A DNA stretch of 11,965 nucleotides from GCA-002731945 sp913047775 (lineage in GTDB: Bacteria; Pseudomonadota; Alphaproteobacteria; MED-G09): positions 1-11,965 of the forward strand of contig CAJWUE010000042.1 in assembly GCA_913047775.1 (NCBI GenBank), read 5' to 3'. The translations under genes and the position numbers were made by a program. Positions within the stretch are counted from its first letter, which is position 1, and each line of letters begins with the position of its first letter. Below the pieces are notes generated by a model, which searched no databases, was not told where the DNA came from, and saw nothing but the letters and a program-made list of their open reading frames with translations. Positions 7,146 through 11,965 of the stretch are shown here, in pieces.

Positions 7146-7886
7146 ATGCGAATGATATTTATATTTATATTTTTTATTTTAATGCCACTTGATCTTAAAT
7201 CTGAAAAATTAAATATATATGTGACTGAAAGTTTCTTTGAAACCTCAGAGTCATTGCTTAGAACTTGGAGAAAAGATTCACCAACAGATTTTAATCTTAA
7301 GCTTATTAGACCAAATACCTTCAAAGAAAACATTAATAATCTTACATCTATTGATCTAATTATCTTGGAAGATACAAGACGGATTAAATGGATAGAAGGA
7401 AAGAAACCTGAAATAATGAGTAACCCTATTGCTAAAAACTCCTTAGTCTTAGTTACTAACATTAATGAAGGTTTTTTCTTTGATGAGTTCCATAAGGATG
7501 ATTTTCTTTATAGGCTTTCCGACTCGCATTTTACAATATCAGATCCAATTAGTAATTACCTTGGTTATCTTTCAAAAGAAGTCTTGATATCACTGAATAT
7601 TTGGACGGATATAAAGGAAAATTTAATATTAAATCATTCAAATTCGAAGAATCTTAAATATTTAGAAAGATCTTTTGCAAGGGTTAGTATAGCATACTAT
7701 TCCGAAGTTATAAGAAATCCACACATAAGAATAATACATAGAATAGACAAAGAACTTCATAAAAATATTATCCCAACTTATAGAGCAATAGCCTTTAATC
7801 AAAAAAGAACAACTGTTGATTTCTTTGAGTGGTTGAAGGGAGTTAAAGCTAATAAAATTATTAAGTCCTACGGTTTTCTAAAGTAA
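7146..7886 (+). CDS. Divergent ModA-like periplasmic substrate-binding protein
   Basis: The 246-residue product has a short N-terminal signal peptide (MRMIFIFIFFILMPL, likely cleavage near 19) and then a layout resembling ModA-type oxyanion-binding proteins. It has an opening strand LNIYVTESF, an IDLIILED segment where ModA has its ADVF element, NPIAKNSLVLVTN (93-105) like ModA NRLVLV, and ISDPISNYLGYLSKEVLISLNIW (131-153) like the ADP...G.YA.EAL motif. It also has SIAYYSEV (181-188) at the binding-site tyrosine, and a C-terminal FFEWLKG...IIKSYGF like the ModA ending. The usual SSG loop near residue 60 is not recognisable, so molybdate binding is doubtful. AAGG lies eight bases before the ATG at 7146; ATG 7152 is an alternative start. 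No ModB or ModC gene is nearby. Confidence 0.75.
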   Translation: MRMIFIFIFFILMPLDLKSEKLNIYVTESFFETSESLLRTWRKDSPTDFNLKLIRPNTFKENINNLTSIDLIILEDTRRIKWIEGKKPEIMSNPIAKNSLVLVTNINEGFFFDEFHKDDFLYRLSDSHFTISDPISNYLGYLSKEVLISLNIWTDIKENLILNHSNSKNLKYLERSFARVSIAYYSEVIRNPHIRIIHRIDKELHKNIIPTYRAIAFNQKRTTVDFFEWLKGVKANKIIKSYGFLK

Positions 7887-7893
7887 TTATTTT

Positions 7894-7901
7894 AAGGAGA
7901 T
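7894..7901 (+). promoter_or_regulatory. Strong Shine-Dalgarno sequence that sets the start of the oppA-like gene
   Basis: AAGGAGAT is nearly a full complement of the 16S rRNA 3' end. It lies just after the stop of the ModA-like gene. In the oppA frame it is followed by ATT ATT ATT AAA AAG. GGAG ends two, five and eight bases before the three ATT codons, and the second (7905) or third (7908) is best placed. An in-frame TAA at 7893-7895 excludes any start further upstream. Confidence 0.8.
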
Positions 7902-7907
7902 ATTATT

Positions 7908-9509
7908 ATTAAAAAGATATTACATTTATTTATTTTACTATTTCTATCTTTTTCTATTCCCTTTGGTGTTATTTCTTCTTATGCAGAAGATAATAAAGAG
8001 AGAATACTAAAAAGAGGTAATGGAGCAGAGCCTGATACATTAGACCCCCATCTAGCTACTGGTCATTGGGAGGGGTCTATCATTAATGATATATTCATTG
8101 GTTTATTTACCAAAGATGCCGAAGGTAAAACTATAAAAGGCTCTGTTAATACTTACAACACAAGTGAAGACGGACTTAAATATACTTTCTATCTTAGAGA
8201 AGATCACTATTGGTCTGATGGAAAAAATGTAACAGCTCAAAATTATGTAGATGGTTTTAGAAGGGTTATGAATCCTCTCACGGCCTCACAATACTCTTCA
8301 TTATTGTATATGATAGAAAACGCTTATAAAGTTAATACAGGAAAGATACCCATAGAAGAACTGAGTGTTAAGGCTATAAATAAATTTGAATTAGAAATTT
8401 CTCTGAAACACCCCGCTCCTTACTTTGAGGAATTACTAACTCACTACACTACTTATCCTGTTCCTTCTCATATTTTGTCAGAATTTAAAGATCAGTGGAT
8501 TAAGCCAATTAATATAGTTACAAACGGCCCATATAAACTTTTTTCATGGAGAGCTCACGATAATATCCATTTAAAAAGAAATCCTTATTTTTACGACAAC
8601 AAGGATGTTTGGTTTGATGAAGTTTTCTATTATCCAACGGAAGATAATGAGGCAGCACTTCGAAGATTCAGAGCTGGAGAATTAGATATAAATTCTGGAT
8701 ATCCGGAAAATAAAACTTCATGGTTAAAACAAAATTTACCAAATAATATAAAAAAAGAAAGCGTCTTAGTGGTTACTTATTTAATATTCAATTGTAATTC
8801 CTACCCATTTGATAACTCTAATATAAGAAAGGCTGTTTCTTTGGCGGTAGATAGAGACGTGATAGTGAATAAAATTAGAGGATTTGGTGAAACTATTGCT
8901 TGGTCCTTAGTCCCTAAAGGAATAAATAATTATAAATATGAGGAATTAATGGAGGAAAGAAAGCTTACTCAAGAGGAAAGATACAATCTTTCTAAAAAAA
9001 TTCTTATGGATGAAGGATTTGATAATGAAAACCCATTAGAATTCACTTTAAAATATAGACAGGGCGGTGATCAAAAAAAACATATGGTGGCGCTTCAATC
9101 TATGATGAAGAAGGCAGGTATAAATATAAAAATAGAAGGATCCGAGCCAAAAGTTTTATATAATTATTTAAGAACTGGTGATTTCCAGGTTGGAGATGCT
9201 GGTTGGGTCGCCGACTTTAATGATGCCTCAAACTTTCTATTCTTATTCCAAAAATCTTCTGGACCTTTAAACTATGGGAATTACTCAAACCCTAAATTCG
9301 ATCAATTAGTTGATGAGGCTCAACTAGAACTGGATCTTAAAATACGGTCTAACATTTTGAAAGAAGCAGAAAAAATATTAATTCAAGAAATGCCGTTTGT
9401 TCCTATATTATTTGGTATAAGTAGGTGGCTAGTAAAAGAAAACATAACAGGTTGGTCGGAAAATAATAGCGCTTATCACTTTTCGAGATATTTAAGTTTG
9501 ACAGAATAA
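7908..9509 (+). CDS. oppA: OppA-type oligopeptide-binding protein, apparent ATT start
   Basis: This is a periplasmic binding protein of the SBP_bac_5 family, which delivers peptides to an Opp/Dpp ABC transporter. Read from ATT 7908 it has 533 residues, normal for OppA. It shows a signal peptide KKILHLFILLFLSFS...SSYA with cleavage near 26, then the family opening RGNGAEPDTLDPHLA (37-50). Later come YWSDGKNVTAQNYVDGFRR, GPYKLFSWRAHDNIHLKRNP, AVSLAVDRDVIV and GWVADFNDASNFLFLF. No ATG, GTG or TTG exists in frame between the TAA at 7893 and ATG 8268 (residue 121), although that stretch is open and conserved. Starting at 8268 would remove the signal peptide and the N-terminal lobe. The strong Shine-Dalgarno at 7894 supports initiation at ATT 7905 or 7908, or a lost ATG. 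No permease or ATPase genes are in the window. Confidence 0.88.
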   Translation: MKKILHLFILLFLSFSIPFGVISSYAEDNKERILKRGNGAEPDTLDPHLATGHWEGSIINDIFIGLFTKDAEGKTIKGSVNTYNTSEDGLKYTFYLREDHYWSDGKNVTAQNYVDGFRRVMNPLTASQYSSLLYMIENAYKVNTGKIPIEELSVKAINKFELEISLKHPAPYFEELLTHYTTYPVPSHILSEFKDQWIKPINIVTNGPYKLFSWRAHDNIHLKRNPYFYDNKDVWFDEVFYYPTEDNEAALRRFRAGELDINSGYPENKTSWLKQNLPNNIKKESVLVVTYLIFNCNSYPFDNSNIRKAVSLAVDRDVIVNKIRGFGETIAWSLVPKGINNYKYEELMEERKLTQEERYNLSKKILMDEGFDNENPLEFTLKYRQGGDQKKHMVALQSMMKKAGINIKIEGSEPKVLYNYLRTGDFQVGDAGWVADFNDASNFLFLFQKSSGPLNYGNYSNPKFDQLVDEAQLELDLKIRSNILKEAEKILIQEMPFVPILFGISRWLVKENITGWSENNSAYHFSRYLSLTE

Positions 9510-9540
9510 AAAACTGACCAACTATAAGTTGGTCAGTTTT
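9510..9540. terminator. Bidirectional intrinsic terminator
   Basis: A perfect 14-bp inverted repeat: the arm with core ACTGACCAACT (9510-9523), loop ATA, and its complement (9527-9540). It starts right after the oppA stop and lies 22 nt beyond the stop of the convergent receptor gene. In the plus direction it ends in TTTT; in the minus direction the arm runs into TTTTTTATT. It can therefore stop both transcripts, with the better U-tract serving the minus strand. Confidence 0.93.
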
Positions 9541-9562
9541 AATTACTAATAAATTGATCTAT

Positions 9563-11965
9563 TTAGTATTGTGTTGATATTCTCACATACCAAAATTGTG
9601 ATCCCCAAGTTCTGTAAGAGGGATCAAAATCATTTGCAAAACTATCTGGGAAATAAGGCGGATCCTCATCTAGGAGATTATCAACACCTACAGCAATAGT
9701 AGAATTGATAGCTTCCCAAACATAAGAAGCTTGAGCATCCCAATACCAAGTTGCCGCTAGAGTTCTTGGGTCGTCTCCAGTAATAAACTCACCTGAAGCA
9801 GATGTTTTAGGAACAGTACCTGGTACACCATCAACTTCGCCATGATATTGCCCAGTAAGCGAAACAGCCCATTCATTCTGTGACCACAAAAGACCTAAAT
9901 TACCTTTAACTTCTTTAAATTGATCACGACCATTACCCGTAACATAACCGGCATAGTGCTCAATAGAGCCATCAGCTTTAGTTACATCATAAGTATCAAG
10001 GAATGCAATCTCAGTAGAAAATCTCCAATTTCCTAATTCATCTGACCAATCATAAACAGTAGCTAGCTCAAAACCTGTAGTCTCAACCATACCAATATTA
10101 TTAACCGTATTTCTCAAGTCTTTTACATAACCGGTAGATAATCTATCAATTAGACCACAGTATTTCTGATTATTTTCCCTATAACAACCATTAAGTATTA
10201 ACTGTGATCCAATAGTTGAAATCGTATCAGTAATCTCAATTTCGTAATAATCAGCATAAATTTTTAGACCTTCAACTGGTTTAACAATTATTCCAAAATT
10301 ATAACCTTCCGATTCTTCGGGCTGAACATTTGGGTTACCACCAACCGTTACTCGTATTTGAGTGTTAGGTTGAGTAAATCCTGCTGGAACACCATCAGCA
10401 GCACATTGGCCAGTTTGAGTTCCATCAGCATTACCTGTGAAATTACTTGCATAAACATCACACGGATCTTTAAGGTCAGGGTAAGAATCATTATTACCGC
10501 TAAAGAGAGAACCTATTGAAGGTGCTCGAAAGCCTTCAGCAAAAGTCGCCCTTAAAGTGATCTTATCATTGGGAGACCATGTAACGCCATATTTTGCATT
10601 TGTTGTCTCACCGAAGGTCGAATAATCAGAGTAGCGAATAGCAGCACTTAAATCTAACCCCTCTACCACAGGTATCGCTAACTCAAGATAGGTTTCATCT
10701 ACTTCAAATTCACCTGATACAGGACTGGCAGCATTCCCTGAAGAATACCCTGCAGCAATAAATGCATCGGGTTCAAAACCACCTTCTTCTTTTCTATGCT
10801 CATATCCAAAAGCAATACCCACCGGACCCCCTGGAAGATTACCAATCTCTCCAGAAACATCTAAACCAAAATTTTTCATTTCATTTATTCCGGTATCGTG
10901 AGCCAAGAAGGTTATATAATTGACCATCTCTTGGGTAATAGATCCAGAGCCTGACCATAAATTATCTCCAAGATATTTACTATCAGGGCCCTGTCCTCCA
11001 AAAATATTTAGAGCTACACAAGAACCTGTACATGCATCACCACTTAATGATTTCTTAATATTTGCTGTGTTTAGAAGGCCTTTGGTAGTTGTCACACTTT
11101 TATTCTGAGCCCAAATGAAGTAAGCATCAATATCCCAACCTGCTATTTCAGATTCCACTCCCATCGAAACCCTGTAGGTTTCTATATCTTGGATAAAATC
11201 TCTATTACCAGCTTCGAGTAAGCGACGTCCTAACCACCCAACCGCAAAACCGCCTGGATAGTTTGCATCATTACATTCTTTGCCTTCAACAGAAGTTCCA
11301 TATAAGTCACAAAACTCTAATCCAAATGGGTTGTAAGGGTTATTTCTTGAAATACCTTCGCTTCCACCAAAATCACCAAAACCGTAGAATAGAGGCATCG
11401 GCGCTAAGAGTTGATCTGATTCTCGATTTTGATAAATACCAAAAAGGGTTATGTCAGTATTTTCAGTAATACTATATCTTCCTTTAGCAAAAAAGTTTTT
11501 TCGTTCACTAGGGGTCTCAACGTAGTTGTAGGGGTTATAATTAAACCTGTCAGCTGGACTAGTCCAACATCTAAAGTCCGCGACAGAAGCCGCTGGCTTT
11601 CCTTCAGTAGCAGTAAAGTTGCTACATCCTGGCACTACACCTCCATAAGCAAAACGACCTTGAGGTGTACCGGACGATCCTCCAAAGCTTGGGGCTTTAG
11701 CGGTTTCTTCTCTTTCCCAGTTTCCTAACTCATGAACATCTACATAAGAAGCTCCAATCATAAATGAACCGCCGTCAAACGATGTTCCCATAGATATAGA
11801 ATAATTGTCTGCAACTCCACCACCATCAAAATATTCACCTCTTTGTACCGAAAAATCTACTCCATCATATGAATCTTTGGTTATTATGTTGACAACAGCA
11901 CCAATTGCATCAGAACCATAAACAGCAGATGCACCATCCTTAAGTATCTCAACTCTTTCAACAGA
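9563..11965 (-). CDS. TonB-dependent outer-membrane receptor, C-terminal 800 residues (cut by window edge)
   Basis: TonB-dependent receptors import scarce nutrients across the outer membrane using TonB energy. The frame is open from the right edge to TAA at 9565-9563, giving 800 residues; the internal ATG at 11791 is not the start, since the plug domain continues upstream in frame. The fragment opens with the plug signature VERVEILKDGASAVYGSDAI and GAVVNIIT, then a large barrel: ATFAEGFRAPSIGSLFSG, NPNVQPEESEGYNFGIIVKP and the C-terminal NLLDEDPPYFPD, ending in Tyr. Cysteines come in pairs inside probable external loops. Missing are the signal peptide, TonB box and first plug part. G+C in sampled lines looks higher than in neighbouring genes. 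The substrate is unknown; no transporter or regulator gene next to it helps. Confidence 0.95.
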   Translation of the reverse strand, partial: SVERVEILKDGASAVYGSDAIGAVVNIITKDSYDGVDFSVQRGEYFDGGGVADNYSISMGTSFDGGSFMIGASYVDVHELGNWEREETAKAPSFGGSSGTPQGRFAYGGVVPGCSNFTATEGKPAASVADFRCWTSPADRFNYNPYNYVETPSERKNFFAKGRYSITENTDITLFGIYQNRESDQLLAPMPLFYGFGDFGGSEGISRNNPYNPFGLEFCDLYGTSVEGKECNDANYPGGFAVGWLGRRLLEAGNRDFIQDIETYRVSMGVESEIAGWDIDAYFIWAQNKSVTTTKGLLNTANIKKSLSGDACTGSCVALNIFGGQGPDSKYLGDNLWSGSGSITQEMVNYITFLAHDTGINEMKNFGLDVSGEIGNLPGGPVGIAFGYEHRKEEGGFEPDAFIAAGYSSGNAASPVSGEFEVDETYLELAIPVVEGLDLSAAIRYSDYSTFGETTNAKYGVTWSPNDKITLRATFAEGFRAPSIGSLFSGNNDSYPDLKDPCDVYASNFTGNADGTQTGQCAADGVPAGFTQPNTQIRVTVGGNPNVQPEESEGYNFGIIVKPVEGLKIYADYYEIEITDTISTIGSQLILNGCYRENNQKYCGLIDRLSTGYVKDLRNTVNNIGMVETTGFELATVYDWSDELGNWRFSTEIAFLDTYDVTKADGSIEHYAGYVTGNGRDQFKEVKGNLGLLWSQNEWAVSLTGQYHGEVDGVPGTVPKTSASGEFITGDDPRTLAATWYWDAQASYVWEAINSTIAVGVDNLLDEDPPYFPDSFANDFDPSYRTWGSQFWYVRISTQY

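Noticed and set aside
7142..7462. 106-codon open frame on the minus strand opposite the ModA-like gene
   Set aside because: It lies wholly inside a gene with a signal peptide and family motifs; its composition is a low-complexity mirror of an AT-rich gene and it has no recognisable domain.
8268..9509. OppA-like gene starting at ATG 8268
   Set aside because: That start drops the signal peptide and about 120 conserved residues that are open in the same frame and preceded by a strong Shine-Dalgarno.
11429..11728. 99-codon plus-strand open frame, and similar short ones at 10920-11108 and 11263-11469
   Set aside because: All lie antisense to the well-supported TonB receptor frame, with no ribosome binding site or domain; shadows of its G+C-richer coding sequence.
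9563..11791. TonB receptor as a complete gene starting at ATG 11791
   Set aside because: The frame stays open upstream to the window edge and encodes the plug-domain signature, so the ATG is internal and the gene is cut by the window.
1..11965. CRISPR array, insertion sequence, prophage or toxin-antitoxin module
   Set aside because: No regularly spaced repeats, transposase or integrase motifs, terminal inverted repeats or small paired toxin-antitoxin genes were seen; nearly all sequence is explained by housekeeping and uptake genes.

Overview
The window is AT-rich bacterial chromosome, about one third G+C in most genes by eye, with dense packing and short spacers. The gene content points to a free-living, probably marine proteobacterium. 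The order crcB-rluC-like-pccB-pccA and the PccA C-terminus look alphaproteobacterial to me. The TonB-dependent receptor at the right edge is of a type I associate with marine Gammaproteobacteria and sphingomonad-like Alphaproteobacteria. The taxon is therefore an inference and not settled.

Layout. 1-876 (minus): N-terminal 292 residues of an MgtE magnesium channel, running off the left edge. 898-984 (minus): tRNA-Leu(GAG) with encoded CCA, directly upstream of mgtE and possibly co-transcribed with it. 1061-1735 (plus): lipB, divergent from the tRNA. 1716-6543 (minus): a tight four-gene unit read crcB > rluC-like > pccB > pccA, with a 4-bp overlap, a 1-nt gap and a 7-nt gap. It encodes a fluoride channel, a pseudouridine synthase and both subunits of propionyl-CoA carboxylase; pccA and lipB overlap tail to tail. 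6626-9509 (plus): a GNAT acetyltransferase, a divergent ModA-like periplasmic protein and an OppA-type peptide-binding protein, closely spaced. 9510-9540: a perfect bidirectional hairpin terminator. 9563-11965 (minus): a TonB-dependent receptor whose N-terminus lies beyond the right edge.

How the genes work together. PccA and PccB form the biotin-dependent enzyme turning propionyl-CoA into methylmalonyl-CoA. LipB starts lipoylation of 2-oxoacid dehydrogenases and the glycine cleavage system. The two binding proteins and the TonB receptor suggest nutrient scavenging, but no permease or ATPase gene is present here.

The most notable point is the start of the oppA-like gene. Its signal peptide and first 120 residues are open and conserved, and a near-perfect Shine-Dalgarno sequence precedes them, yet there is no ATG, GTG or TTG. 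Initiation would have to be at ATT near 7908 (or the base is an assembly error), and ordinary gene calling would start it about 120 codons too late at 8268. I see no CRISPR array, insertion sequence, prophage or clearly new defence system.
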